A program made the translations under genes and the position numbers. This document shows positions 21,527 through 30,751 of a DNA stretch of 37,766 bases, one piece after another; the first letter of the stretch is position 1, and each line of letters opens with the position of its first letter. This DNA is from a virus. Where the stretch lies: positions 1-37,766 of the IMG/VR virus record IMGVR_UViG_3300009124_000039, one strand, 5' to 3'. Under the pieces are notes generated by a model that ran no database searches, was not told the origin of the DNA, and was given only the letters and a program-made list of their open reading frames with translations.

Positions 21527-21994
21527 CTACGGCTTTGTGGGCCAGCTAACGGAGTATGGAAATCCGTCTTGTTGCGGGACATTCCTTAATGCATTTCTAT
21601 AGTCTGACTGCGCCTGTGTCATGGTGTGATCGCTTCCAGCCCACCAATCTGTTTCGGCAATAAGGAAATTCCGATGTGATCTAACGCTTGCCTCCGCTTC
21701 TTCTTGTGACTTGTTTTCTACTGTATAAGTCAACTTCCACTTACCATCTATTAACTCAGGGGTTGTTGAAGAGACTAAGTTTTGAGAAAATTTATCGTAT
21801 TCTGGAGCATCAGCATATGAAACGCTGTAAACACCGCGACTGTTTAGGTCTGCCTCTGTGTGATCTGACGGCAAAGATTGCCCATACCTTGCCAAGTCAG
21901 AAACTAAGTCTTTTAGGTCATAGGGGTAAACAATGCCCCCGCCAGTTTTTGTTCCATCTTGCCTTAGTGTCGGCATTTCTAAATATAAATACAT
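21527..21994 (-). CDS. tail-fibre assembly/chaperone-like protein (155 aa)
   Basis: The C-terminal 55 residues read 'VRSHRNFLIAETDWWAGSD' and 'YRNALRNVPQQDGFPYSVSWP'. This is the pattern of phage tail-fibre assembly proteins (R-x-x-L-L...D-W...Y-R-x-x-L-R...P...W-P). The N-terminal half is a variable domain. It lies between fibre genes, as expected for a helper that folds or attaches one of them. The start of the gene is at an ATG preceded by a weak AGG. Confidence 0.6.
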   Translation of the reverse strand: MYLYLEMPTLRQDGTKTGGGIVYPYDLKDLVSDLARYGQSLPSDHTEADLNSRGVYSVSYADAPEYDKFSQNLVSSTTPELIDGKWKLTYTVENKSQEEAEASVRSHRNFLIAETDWWAGSDHTMTQAQSDYRNALRNVPQQDGFPYSVSWPTKP

Positions 21995-22004
21995 CTTGGA
22001 ACCC

Positions 22005-22664
22005 CTAGGTAAATGTAAAGCCGCAACTCATAAGCCTATTATAATTACCAAAATCACCATTAATAGAAATAGTGTAAGGTCTAGCAATAGTGTTGTTTTC
22101 GAAATGATACATCCTTATTTGGTTGCCGTTTTCGCCTATCGCTCTAATATTTCCGTAGGATGAGAGTGGAGTGTTTCCACTTAAGATGTCACCGTCATTG
22201 CTGTAGCTGGAACCGTAACATCCCGAAACAAAAACAACGACGGACGGATAACCAACATCTACCGTCTGATCCGCTGGTATCCCACTTGTTTGCCCCGCAT
22301 TATTTATGTCTGATACTGTCACCGATGTGAAACTTCCCTTAACCGCACGATAGAAAATCATCATCGCAACATCATAACTGTCATTCGTTCTGGTAAAGGT
22401 TGCACCTAAATCAGCGTCAGTCATAATTTTATACTGAAACATATCCTCGAATGTTGAGTTCAAACTGGCAATCTGAGTAAAACCTGAATAAACAGTTGGG
22501 CTTGGCCCTGTCGCCGTTGAGGAGTACGCAATTGCTAGATCACCAGCGTTTACATTTGATGGAACAGTCAAACTAAGACCCGCAGTGTTTTGGGCATCAG
22601 CAACGAAATCCATCGCCAATTCATCATACGTACCTTTTGCGATATGCCTATGAGCGTTATACAT
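22005..22664 (-). CDS. probable receptor-binding or fibre protein (219 aa)
   Basis: A beta-rich protein with Ser/Thr/Asn/Gly-rich loops and few charged residues. It includes 'GLSLTVPSNVNAGDLAIAY' near 30-48 and 'YPSVVVFVSGCYGSSYS' near 140-156, both typical of phage adhesin strands. Its ATG overlaps the stop of the 792-aa fibre (TAATG), so the two are made together. The gene is AT-richer than the rest of the virion operon, as is its upstream partner. Family not recognised. Confidence 0.5.
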   Translation of the reverse strand: MYNAHRHIAKGTYDELAMDFVADAQNTAGLSLTVPSNVNAGDLAIAYSSTATGPSPTVYSGFTQIASLNSTFEDMFQYKIMTDADLGATFTRTNDSYDVAMMIFYRAVKGSFTSVTVSDINNAGQTSGIPADQTVDVGYPSVVVFVSGCYGSSYSNDGDILSGNTPLSSYGNIRAIGENGNQIRMYHFENNTIARPYTISINGDFGNYNRLMSCGFTFT

Positions 22665-25042
22665 TATGTATCCAGTGGCCCAAAATAGTCCAATGTGGGC
22701 TGGTGGGCAGTCTTAATGGCGTAGAAAGTAGGCGACCCTGAATGCTTTATGAATGTATAAATATCAGGAGCGATTGACGTACTTGACGCGGGTTGGGCAT
22801 TTTCAAATCTAATATTGCCAGACATGTGCGAGAAATAAACGCGCTTTGGGCGACTGCCAGAATATGTATAGCGATAAATAGTGCCGTTGCTGTGTAAGGA
22901 GAAAAAATAATCAAACGCGGCAAACATGGCGTAACATACGTTAGTGGCAATGGAAGAGTGGTCAAATCCTTCTTTTCTATAGCTCAAGGTGGGATTGCCT
23001 ATACTAGCATCGCTTCCCATATAAGGATATTTACTAACAGTCATATAAAAACTGCTTCCTTGTTCAGAGTGATACACTTTATATCCGTCCTCCGACATGA
23101 AAAAAGCATAGGCATTTGTTGAAATGCCACTTGTCCCTCTTGTATGATCCTTCACTGCTGTGGTTATGTCCCAAGGTGTGGTTAGTTCGTAGGTATATAT
23201 ATCACCCCCATAAGCGGATGGAGTAGCTTGCCTGTAAGCAACAAAAAGCAATTTTCCATCTTCACTAAGACTTATGCCAACTGCATCTACATGAGATGTC
23301 TCGCTTGGCCCGCTCCCTGCGTGTGATAAAGTACTTAAGTCCCAAGCAGTTGATAAATCATATTGGTGCGTTGACTCGTCGTTATAACCAGTTACATAAA
23401 CCCTTGTTCCATCAGGCTTAAAGTGTAAGCCCCAAACCCTACTGTGCTGCGAAGTATCAAGCGTGTAGCCCGCGCTGTAAGAAAGAGTTGCTAAACTCCA
23501 AGCTGTAGACAAAGTATATTTATCTATTTGGCAATTTGTATAGTCAGTGACATAAAGTTCAGTTCCATCTGGTTTGAAAAATATATCTCTTGGTAGACTT
23601 GTGTTTGTTGTTAAACCAGAAGCCGTTCCATCATATGCTAAGTTGTCAAAAGTTTTGGTCTTAGTTGACGTACTTATGCCCGCAACCTTTACGCTGAACA
23701 CAAGAGGAGCGCCATGCTCTGGTATATTGGTAAATTCAAAAATTTGATCTTTTGCCTTAAGTGTGTATTTAGGCTCAAAGAAAGTCCCGCTACTCAAGTC
23801 TAACTTATGTACTTCAAAATCGTCCGTAATCGTTGTCGTGACATTACCCTGCACCACTCCGTTAAAGTCAGATTGATTTGGGGTCACAAAAACTTTTGCG
23901 CTTCCTGACAGGTTTATTCTATTGTTGTTGTTTGAACTCGATATGACCTTTCTAGTCATGCTTGTTTGATTAAATTCACAATTTGTATCAAATCTAACTA
24001 ATTCCCAGAATCTAAAAGTCCCCCGTCTTATCGCGTAAAATAACTTCTTACCATTGTCTGCAAGCCAAGGATCGCCGTAAATACTATCTGCTTCATTGAT
24101 AGGCTTGTCCGTAAGTTTTTCTCTTATATCTGTAATTATTCCTGTATTAGCAATATTAGAACTGTCGTTTTTATCACCGCGATATTGGCATAAACCCTGA
24201 TCTATGAATGAAGATAAATTAGCCATAAGGCCAACTTTTAAATCGTTAAAAAATCTTGCCCCCGCAATACCCATCAGAGCATGTGAGTCATTACCGTTTG
24301 AAGTTGTTAAAGTAGTAGATGTTAAATCTGCATAGTAATCAACTGTGCTTGTTACATCCCAAGCCGTTGATAGAGTGGCGTAACCAATAAAATATTCGTT
24401 TTGCTCTAACTCACCAGAATACTCTGGCTCATATTCCCCTACATAGAAAAATTTAGTCCCGTCATCCGAGAAACTTATCGGCAAGTAATATGTATAAAAG
24501 CCATTGATGTCTACTGGCCAATACGCCAACGATGCACTTGATGCAGTAGATAGGTCATATGGAGTGGATAAAGTTCTTTGCCTTATCCCGTTAGACTGGC
24601 CATAATATAGCTTTCTCCCAGAGTCTCCGATTATCCACCAGTATGAACTGGCAATTGATACAGAGGATGTAGCAGCCCCAATTGATGTTGGATCATATGC
24701 CGTCGATAATGGTCTGCAAATTAAATAAGAACTCTGATCTTTGTAAAATAATTTTGTTCCATCATCTGAAAGCTGAATAGCCCCGAGTGTATCAATTGAT
24801 CCTGCGGTGCCAAGAGACTGCGAACTATGCTCTTCTAGCCCAAGTATGTTAAAGCCGTAAGCACCTATCCCTACTTCCCAATTTCCATTGTCATCCTCTA
24901 TAGCGTATGGAAATGTGTCGCCTTCCTTGTAGCCCGCATCAGCAAAAGACTGAAAGCCAGACTCAGCCGCACCTAGTGCAATTGTCCAACCATCACCAGT
25001 TGCAGATGTCGCTACCTTAACGCGGCTTTCATACTTATGCAT
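22664..25042 (-). CDS. large beta-propeller-like tail fibre or tailspike (792 aa)
   Basis: The N-terminal 70 residues ('WTIALGAAESGFQSF', 'FPYAIEDDNGNWEVGIGAY') are an attachment module I associate with phage fibres. From about 95 on, repeated blades read 'LSDDGTKLFYKD', 'FSDDGTKFFYVG', 'FKPDGTELYVTDY', 'FKPDGTRVYVTGY', 'LSEDGKLLFVAY', each followed by 'PLSTAYD', 'TLSTAWD' or 'ELTTPWD'. These are beta-propeller-type repeats (at least eight DG-x-x-x-[FV] units). It probably binds, or degrades, the host surface. The region is markedly AT-rich compared with flanking genes, a sign of exchange of the host-range module. Confidence 0.65.
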   Translation of the reverse strand: MHKYESRVKVATSATGDGWTIALGAAESGFQSFADAGYKEGDTFPYAIEDDNGNWEVGIGAYGFNILGLEEHSSQSLGTAGSIDTLGAIQLSDDGTKLFYKDQSSYLICRPLSTAYDPTSIGAATSSVSIASSYWWIIGDSGRKLYYGQSNGIRQRTLSTPYDLSTASSASLAYWPVDINGFYTYYLPISFSDDGTKFFYVGEYEPEYSGELEQNEYFIGYATLSTAWDVTSTVDYYADLTSTTLTTSNGNDSHALMGIAGARFFNDLKVGLMANLSSFIDQGLCQYRGDKNDSSNIANTGIITDIREKLTDKPINEADSIYGDPWLADNGKKLFYAIRRGTFRFWELVRFDTNCEFNQTSMTRKVISSSNNNNRINLSGSAKVFVTPNQSDFNGVVQGNVTTTITDDFEVHKLDLSSGTFFEPKYTLKAKDQIFEFTNIPEHGAPLVFSVKVAGISTSTKTKTFDNLAYDGTASGLTTNTSLPRDIFFKPDGTELYVTDYTNCQIDKYTLSTAWSLATLSYSAGYTLDTSQHSRVWGLHFKPDGTRVYVTGYNDESTHQYDLSTAWDLSTLSHAGSGPSETSHVDAVGISLSEDGKLLFVAYRQATPSAYGGDIYTYELTTPWDITTAVKDHTRGTSGISTNAYAFFMSEDGYKVYHSEQGSSFYMTVSKYPYMGSDASIGNPTLSYRKEGFDHSSIATNVCYAMFAAFDYFFSLHSNGTIYRYTYSGSRPKRVYFSHMSGNIRFENAQPASSTSIAPDIYTFIKHSGSPTFYAIKTAHQPTLDYFGPLDT

Positions 25043-25051
25043 GTTTTACAC

Positions 25052-25423
25052 CTATGCTGGATCAGGGATTTCCACATCAAACGTGGCTACAGTAAAAGTA
25101 TTACCAGACACAACTGACTGTGACGTTGTAAGCGAACCTGTGCAAAGCAGGCGGCTCTCAGATACGTCTGTGATCGCGTAATGCGTTGCAGTGCCTGTGC
25201 CTGTCACAGTGCCGTCTGAGATCGCTGCGCAGGCTGTCTTGCGACCTGACGTATCACCGTCCTCTGGCGTACCAAACGATACTGAGGTGCTGTTGCCTAG
25301 CGTGTAGGTGCTTGTCGCCTCTGTGTATGTCGTAGGCTCCTGTGAGCAAATGTCTATGCGATCTGCCTCTAAGTCCAGCTTGGACAGTGCGGCGTCTAGC
25401 ACATAATCTGAAATGGTTGCCAT
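25052..25423 (-). CDS. small virion protein (123 aa), possible decoration or tail component
   Basis: The N-terminus 'TISDYVLDAALSKLDLEADRIDICSQEPTTYTEAT' (2-36) is typical of a protein family that I see next to connector and fibre genes in marine podophages. The rest is Thr/Ser-rich beta. It lies between the adaptor and the large fibre. Role unknown; a fibre-connecting or capsid-decorating role is a guess. Confidence 0.55.
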   Translation of the reverse strand: MATISDYVLDAALSKLDLEADRIDICSQEPTTYTEATSTYTLGNSTSVSFGTPEDGDTSGRKTACAAISDGTVTGTGTATHYAITDVSESRLLCTGSLTTSQSVVSGNTFTVATFDVEIPDPA

Positions 25424-25432
25424 GTCTTTCTC

Positions 25433-26050
25433 CTAGAATGTGTTGACCTGCATGCGCAAGCCTGAGCCGCCAAACTTGGCCTTTTCGTTGTTAGCGTTTA
25501 TACCATCGATTGCGTTTTGGTACAACGACGCCCACACTTGCGTGCGCTGATCGTCAACAAGGTAAGGCGCTGAGTGCACGAGCGCGCCGTACAGATATGC
25601 ATCTGGAAAATAATCAAGTATCCAGTTTGTAGTGTTGCTATCATCGAGCGGCGTTGTGCGCGCATAATAGTACAGCTCGCCTGTGTATGCACTATCAGGT
25701 GTTGGCCACACTTCAATCTGACCAGCGATTATTGAGTAATACAAGGGGCGCCCAGACGTGTCTGAGTTTGACTGCCTCTGCTTTTGCATGAACACCGGCG
25801 TCACGAGGTCAATTGGGCGCTCATCAAAGTCTAAGTGGAAACGCACAGCCTCCATAAAGCCGCTTGGCAATTGCGTATAGCGCGCGTCGATGTCTGCTGT
25901 ACTACGCTCTTCCATACGCCAGTGACGTATCTTGCGATCCATGTCGGCTTCAGTAAGAGCGATAAAATCCGGAATGACGCTTGTAAGGTCGTCACGATTT
26001 AACCAGTTAGCGACCGCAGTCTTTAGCTCGGAATAAGTTGTAATGCTCAC
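25433..26050 (-). CDS. head-tail adaptor / connector protein (P22 gp4-like position, 205 aa)
   Basis: The opening 'ITTYSELKTAVANWLNRDDL..VIPDFIALTEADMDRKIRHWRM' (about 3-45) is characteristic of adaptor proteins that bind beneath the portal of short-tailed phages. A beta segment with 'YYSIIAGQIEVWPTP' and 'LYYYARTTPL' follows. The length fits. It lies between the capsid and tail genes and overlaps the 101-aa gene by 4 nt. T7 gp11-like annotation is an alternative. Confidence 0.65.
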   Translation of the reverse strand: MSITTYSELKTAVANWLNRDDLTSVIPDFIALTEADMDRKIRHWRMEERSTADIDARYTQLPSGFMEAVRFHLDFDERPIDLVTPVFMQKQRQSNSDTSGRPLYYSIIAGQIEVWPTPDSAYTGELYYYARTTPLDDSNTTNWILDYFPDAYLYGALVHSAPYLVDDQRTQVWASLYQNAIDGINANNEKAKFGGSGLRMQVNTF

Positions 26051-26352
26051 AGCGTGCCCGCCCTTGTCCTAAATACTCTGTTGTCTCGATCGTTGAGCCA
26101 CTGCTTAAACTTCTTCGGATCGTCCGCAATACCTCTTCGCTTGAGGTCATAATACACGTTTAATGGTATTGACGCCACCTTGTTGACGTCGCGGTGTTTG
26201 TCGGGGGTATCGTTGTACTGACGCTTATTTGCTTCCGCGATCGCTGTGACGTCTTGCTGCGTCTCGATCACGTACTCGCCCTTATCAGTAACGTGCCAAT
26301 ATTGTGTGATGCCGGTGAGCGGATCGTGTCCAAATAATCTCTTTTGTGGCAT
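26047..26352 (-). CDS. small conserved-looking virion-operon protein (101 aa)
   Basis: The sequence opens 'PQKRLFGHDPLTGITQYWHVTDKGEYVIETQQDV' (2-35) and has a basic C-terminal half with 'RDNRVFRTRAG'. I associate this arrangement with a family found after the capsid gene in marine podoviruses, without known function. The gene follows a hairpin after the capsid stop and is coupled to the adaptor. Confidence 0.6.
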   Translation of the reverse strand: MPQKRLFGHDPLTGITQYWHVTDKGEYVIETQQDVTAIAEANKRQYNDTPDKHRDVNKVASIPLNVYYDLKRRGIADDPKKFKQWLNDRDNRVFRTRAGTL

Positions 26353-26373
26353 GCCTATCTCCCAGAAGTGAGA

Positions 26374-26393
26374 GGGGCGACCGAAGCCGCCCC
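26374..26393 (-). promoter_or_regulatory. UUCG hairpin after the capsid gene (partial terminator or mRNA stabiliser)
   Basis: On the minus strand an 8-bp stem (26386-26393 / 26374-26381, one G-T pair) closes a UUCG tetraloop just after the capsid stop. No run of T follows (TCTCACTT), so it should not terminate fully; it may protect or tune the abundant capsid mRNA. Type chosen as the nearest available. Confidence 0.7.
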
Positions 26394-26400
26394 GTCAGTC

Positions 26401-27354
26401 TTATGATACGTTCAAGTCCGCAACAACTGCGTGTGCCGCTTCGTTGGTTACCTTTAGGCCGAACTCGGCGATAACCATTGACTTCTCGGCGTCACCAGTT
26501 TTCGAAAGCTCGACGTTCTGGATTGGACGTAGGTAGCATACAGATGCGTACTCTGGGTCAAGTAGATATGCTGTACGCTCTGGGCTAAAGCGGTTTGCAA
26601 CCACATTTAGCGTCCCAAAGTCTGACAGATACACGTCAGCCGCACCGATAATAGTTGTTGGCGCGTCTGATGGCGCTTGGTAACGCTGTGCCGCGATACC
26701 CGCAAAACCTGACACAACTGTCTTGTTGTGTGGGCCTACCATCAAGATGCTTGGCTGACCGCCAGAAACGAATGCCTGCTGCATTGCGTCTTTCAGCATT
26801 GTCTCAGTGAAATCACGCTGAGTGCCGTCTGTACGTGCAGTAGTACCGTTACCAGTTGCCAACGCACCGCCTGTACCAGCGTTTGCGTTTGACGCGATCC
26901 ACGCGCCCAAGCCACCTGTCTCACGAGCTGTTGAAGAGTTGCCAGCAACTTGCGCGTTGTTTGCAGTCAAAACTGCTTCTATGTCGCGCTTAAGCTCTTT
27001 ACCGCGCTTTGCGATTTGGTAGCTTAGTTCGTCGTTGCGACCAGCAGTATCTAGCGCTGAGAAGTTGTCTGCAACGATAGTTGTGCGGCGACGGATGTGT
27101 GTGTAGTTACCCACACGAGTTGTCGCTGAAGTGCTGTCGAAAGATGACACGTCATCACCATCGATTACACCTGTTGTCGAAGTTGCCGCCAAGCTGTCAG
27201 TCTGCCACTCAAAATATGTGTTGGCTACGTTTTCTGAGCCGACGTTTGACTGAAATGGCACCTCTTCAGGTGAAATGTTCGCGATCACATCTGCAAGTGA
27301 TTCACGGATACCTACACCGTCGTGCGATGTAAATGTATTTGCTACGATTGCCAT
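26401..27354 (-). CDS. major capsid protein (DUF5309 / SU10-type, 317 aa)
   Basis: HK97-fold shell protein. Features of the DUF5309-type family: N-terminal 'TFTSHDGVGIRESLADVIANISPEEVPFQSNVG' style start (about 7-40), 'FEWQTDSL' (about 48-55), a helix 'YQIAKRGKELKRDIEAVL', the flexible Ala/Gly/Thr-rich insert (about 145-180), 'ILMVGPHNKTVVSGFAG' and the C-terminal 'AEFGLKVTNEAAHAVVADL'. Length, abundance-type codon pattern and the position after the scaffold support the call. The same fold family includes BPP-1-like podovirus shells. Confidence 0.8.
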   Translation of the reverse strand: MAIVANTFTSHDGVGIRESLADVIANISPEEVPFQSNVGSENVANTYFEWQTDSLAATSTTGVIDGDDVSSFDSTSATTRVGNYTHIRRRTTIVADNFSALDTAGRNDELSYQIAKRGKELKRDIEAVLTANNAQVAGNSSTARETGGLGAWIASNANAGTGGALATGNGTTARTDGTQRDFTETMLKDAMQQAFVSGGQPSILMVGPHNKTVVSGFAGIAAQRYQAPSDAPTTIIGAADVYLSDFGTLNVVANRFSPERTAYLLDPEYASVCYLRPIQNVELSKTGDAEKSMVIAEFGLKVTNEAAHAVVADLNVS

Positions 27355-27363
27355 AATGGCCTC

Positions 27364-28365
27364 CTAGAGTAAGGTTTTAATTGCAGCCGCAGCGTCTGCG
27401 ATGCGGCCAGTACTTCGTGCGCGCTGTAGCGCTTGTTGTTGCCCTGTCTTTGGTCGAGGCTGCGAGCCACGAGAACCAGCTTTGAGTGTCTTGGTCTTCT
27501 GCGTCTTCGGCTTTTTCTTGGCCTCCGTTGCGCGTGTCTGACCTTGATCGTATAACATCGCTTTCCTCGCTAACTTCACAAGCGTAGCATTCGTTAGACC
27601 ATTGACATCTTGTTCGCTGAAACCCTCCTTCAGGAGGAAACCGCGGATGTCTTTGGCCTCTTTAGACGCGACGGAATTGTCACGCCATTCAGGAATGAGT
27701 TCAGGCAGTAATTCGCGCTGCTGTTCGAAGTATTGAGCTTGCATCTGTTCCAGACGCTGTTGTTCTAACCCCGCCATGCGCTGACGCTCAGCTTCAACCG
27801 CCTGCAATTGAGCTTGACGCTCGCCTTGCTGCTTTTTCCACTGGCGCTCTGCCTTCGCTGCCATCACGGGGTCTGTATCGTACAGAGTGTCCCAGTCTGG
27901 CTCCTGTTCGACCGGCTGCTGCAAACGCTCCTGCAACGCAGGCAACATCTGAGCATATTGAGCACGTTCACGCTGTATCTCTTCGTAGTTTGCTTCGAGC
28001 TCCTTGCGGGCTTCAGCTAACTCTTGAGTTTTGCGTGTATAATCCCGCTGCCTTAGATTTCCGCGTTTAAGCTCTTCGACGGTAATCTCTTCTCCATCTA
28101 CTTCGACCGTGGCCGATAGTAAGTCGAAGGATGCGTCGTCCTGCTCGCTGGCATCTTCTTCAGCTTCAGAATCGCCTTCGTACTCTGTATCGTACTCTTG
28201 AGAGTACTCTTCAGCGTCCTCTGGCATTTCGGCGTCCGCCTCTACGGCTTCGGCCTCAAGCGCATCAGGCTCCGTCACGGTATCCTCTTCAGGCGCGATC
28301 ATGGCTCTGATTGCATTTTGTGCGGTATTCAGATCAGTCCCTAACGGGTTGTTGGCTTCTGACAT
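27364..28365 (-). CDS. scaffold protein (333 aa)
   Basis: A very acidic N-terminal region (about 25-85, Glu/Asp/Ala runs) is followed by a long coiled coil rich in Gln, Glu, Arg and Leu (about 100-215). A basic C-terminal tail (about 275-333, with Lys/Thr/Gly/Arg) should contact the inner face of the shell. Position between portal and capsid genes is the usual one for scaffolds. The protein guides shell assembly and leaves before packaging. Confidence 0.75.
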   Translation of the reverse strand: MSEANNPLGTDLNTAQNAIRAMIAPEEDTVTEPDALEAEAVEADAEMPEDAEEYSQEYDTEYEGDSEAEEDASEQDDASFDLLSATVEVDGEEITVEELKRGNLRQRDYTRKTQELAEARKELEANYEEIQRERAQYAQMLPALQERLQQPVEQEPDWDTLYDTDPVMAAKAERQWKKQQGERQAQLQAVEAERQRMAGLEQQRLEQMQAQYFEQQRELLPELIPEWRDNSVASKEAKDIRGFLLKEGFSEQDVNGLTNATLVKLARKAMLYDQGQTRATEAKKKPKTQKTKTLKAGSRGSQPRPKTGQQQALQRARSTGRIADAAAAIKTLL

Positions 28366-28386
28366 CCTTAAACTCCATATTATGCG

Positions 28387-28638
28387 CTATTTTGTCTTTT
28401 TTTCAATAGTCGCATTATCTTCCATTGCACGCAGCTTCTGGCGAACCGCCTGTACGCCGCGCAGTTTCATGTAAATGCCCTCTCGGGCACCGTTATCGCT
28501 GGCTTCAGTTGCCTTGAACTCCTCCCAGCAATCCTGCTCGATCTCATCCATGAAACGAATGAAATCTGTGTCACGCATAAGACGGGCAGCCTCGTGCCCG
28601 TCGTCTATGATTTGTTGCTTACTCTTCACGCGCTGCAT
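28387..28638 (-). CDS. small helical virion-operon protein (83 aa)
   Basis: The gene starts 20 nt inside the end of the portal gene and stops 21 nt before the scaffold. The product is almost wholly helical and charged, with 'FIRFMDEIEQDCWEEF' in the middle and 'LRGVQAVRQKLRAMED' near the end. Similar small proteins follow portals in many podovirus operons; the role is not established. Confidence 0.6.
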   Translation of the reverse strand: MQRVKSKQQIIDDGHEAARLMRDTDFIRFMDEIEQDCWEEFKATEASDNGAREGIYMKLRGVQAVRQKLRAMEDNATIEKKTK

Positions 28639-30742
28639 CCTTAATCAGATCGGCTTGCGCCTTCATCACTTCGCGATTAATCGCCATATCCGACCGGATT
28701 TTCTCGACGTTAAGCTGCGTGCCGTATTTCGCCTGCATCTCTTCTGCCTTGACGTATAGCTCCGCCTCCAGCTCGTCGCGCTTGCGATCGTCCTCCATAA
28801 ACATCTTCTCGCGGCCAAGTTGCAATTCGGCAGCCTTCTTCTGGATGTCCGCCTGAATTTGCTGGATTTGCACTTGAATAAGCTGCTCGTTGATGTCTGG
28901 CTTGTCCTCTTGTGGTGGCGCTTGGAACTGTGAAGGGTCTGACCAGAATTGAGAGACGTCCTTGAAGCCTGCAAGCTCTGTCATCGCCTTCAGCGTGTTT
29001 GACAGCTTCTGCATGTCGGTCAACGGATTAACTGGCCCCATGGTCGCCATGGCCTCTTTCTGCATCTCGCCAATTTGTCGCAGCATCATCATGCGCTCAG
29101 TGTCCGTACCGCGGCCAAGTGCTACGTTGATTGAGACGTCCATGTTGGCGTTCCAAGTGCGCGGGTCAATCGGGATAAACTCGTTTGACAGGCGAACCAT
29201 ACGCGGCTGATCCTGATGCGTCGTGATTAAGTGCAACACGATACGATAGAGCTGCTTCATGCCTGTCTCGGCAAAAATACGCGCAATCATCTCAATGTGC
29301 TGCTGAGCGCTCGACACAGTCGCGTTTACCGCTGCCGCGGTGGATGACTGCAAAGCACCCGCGTCTAAGCCCATAGACGCCTTTGAGATGCCTGTGCGGG
29401 CCTCTTTGATCTCGTCCATGTATTGCAGAACTGGGAATGCCTGTTGGCCAACAAATGGCATAGACAGTGGCTGCACCTGACCGGCGGAACGTTGGCGGAT
29501 GATGGCGCCGACCTCTGTCGACATGACGTCATCGATGTTGACCATGCCCTCGGTTACTGCGACGCGTGGGTGGATCGACATCGCCAAACTGTCAAGCGTG
29601 TTACGCATGATCGACGATTTAATACGCTGGATGTCCATGACGGTATCCGCGATTGACATGCCGAAGAAGTCGTGGGCCTCGGGATCGGGGCAGAACACGG
29701 CAAACGGCAGCATCGCGCACGGCTCGTTCATGAGTATCTTCTTGCCGTCGCCGGCGGTGCAAATTTTACGCAGCTCGGCAATGCCGTCGCCGTCGTAGTC
29801 AACGCGGATATAGTTTTCGACGTAGAGCACCTTCTTCATTGCCGGATCGTTGCGCTCGTTCATTTCGTTCGCTAGAGCGCGGTTTCGCGTGCTGCGCTCG
29901 ATGTTGGTTTCCATGTCGTCGTATGACGATCCAAGCGACGCGACGTCGTCGTACTCGTAGCCCATAGCCACAAGCTCAGAAACCGTCACAATGCGTCGGT
30001 GCGCGACGTAGTCGGCGTCCTCAAGGGATTTACTTTCACGCGAAATTAGGAACTCTTCCGGTGGCACAGCCTCTAGCTTCACACGGCCATCCGGATATGT
30101 GTAAGTCGCCCGCACGGCGTGCATCATAGGCGGGGGCATGATCTGGCCGGTCATGGGGTCAATCTGGGGCTCTCCGATAGGCTCAGATGCGACAATGTCT
30201 ACTTCGACATCAGGGTCGGCCATAATCGCGCTGAGCGCGTTGTCGTCAAGTCCGGTAAGCTCGTGCGTCTCGAAGCGCGTCTGGTCGTCCCAGTAGCACT
30301 TCAGTATGCCAGCCTTCCGGATCAGCGCGTCCTTGAACGCCGCGTGGATGTGCAGGAAGCCGTTGTTGTCGCGGTTGATGATGTAGTTCGCGTATTCTGT
30401 CGCCTGCTTCGCAGCCGCGACATCTTCCGGCCCTTGGGGCGCGTACTCAACAGTGCGGTCAGTGCCGTGGAATATGCGCATCAGCGACGGCATGATCGCC
30501 TGCACGGTGTCGCGCACGTCCATGCTAACAACTTGGCTGCGGCCCTCTTCCTCATTGCCAAACGGCTCGCCGCGGTAGTACTGCGTGGCTGTCGCGCGTG
30601 TGGGGCTGATCCAGTTGTCGATAAAATCGATTGCGTCGTCGATCTCTTTGCCGACGATGCCTTGCAGCTCGTCGTCGTCCATCTGGTTAGGGTTTAGCTC
30701 GGCTTCTAGTTGCGCCGCCAGTTCGTTGATTTCGTAGTCCAT
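28619..30742 (-). CDS. portal protein (P22-like, 707 aa)
   Basis: The portal forms the dodecameric channel for DNA entry. Evidence: 'SPTRATATQYYRGEPFGNEEEGRSQVVSMDVRDTVQAIMPSL' type N-terminal region (about 45-90), 'PPEEFLISRESKSLEDADYVAHRR' in the middle, 'CPDPEAHDFFGMSIADTVMDIQRIKSSIMRN' (about 340-375) and 'FAETGMKQLYRIVLHLI' (about 493-509). The last ~120 residues are a long Gln/Glu/Lys helix comparable to the P22 barrel. The length, 707 aa, is close to P22 gp1 (725 aa from memory). It lies before scaffold and capsid as expected. Confidence 0.85.
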   Translation of the reverse strand: MDYEINELAAQLEAELNPNQMDDDELQGIVGKEIDDAIDFIDNWISPTRATATQYYRGEPFGNEEEGRSQVVSMDVRDTVQAIMPSLMRIFHGTDRTVEYAPQGPEDVAAAKQATEYANYIINRDNNGFLHIHAAFKDALIRKAGILKCYWDDQTRFETHELTGLDDNALSAIMADPDVEVDIVASEPIGEPQIDPMTGQIMPPPMMHAVRATYTYPDGRVKLEAVPPEEFLISRESKSLEDADYVAHRRIVTVSELVAMGYEYDDVASLGSSYDDMETNIERSTRNRALANEMNERNDPAMKKVLYVENYIRVDYDGDGIAELRKICTAGDGKKILMNEPCAMLPFAVFCPDPEAHDFFGMSIADTVMDIQRIKSSIMRNTLDSLAMSIHPRVAVTEGMVNIDDVMSTEVGAIIRQRSAGQVQPLSMPFVGQQAFPVLQYMDEIKEARTGISKASMGLDAGALQSSTAAAVNATVSSAQQHIEMIARIFAETGMKQLYRIVLHLITTHQDQPRMVRLSNEFIPIDPRTWNANMDVSINVALGRGTDTERMMMLRQIGEMQKEAMATMGPVNPLTDMQKLSNTLKAMTELAGFKDVSQFWSDPSQFQAPPQEDKPDINEQLIQVQIQQIQADIQKKAAELQLGREKMFMEDDRKRDELEAELYVKAEEMQAKYGTQLNVEKIRSDMAINREVMKAQADLIKDAAREE

Positions 30743-30751
30743 GTACGGCTC

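Noticed and set aside
26401-27354. Possible diversity-generating retroelement because the capsid resembles BPP-1-like shells and there are several adhesins
   Set aside because: No reverse transcriptase gene and no template/variable repeat pair near an adhesin end were seen.
30119-30697. 192-aa plus-strand frame over the portal gene
   Set aside because: Antisense shadow; Val/Arg/Asp-rich with no start signal, while the portal reading is unambiguous.
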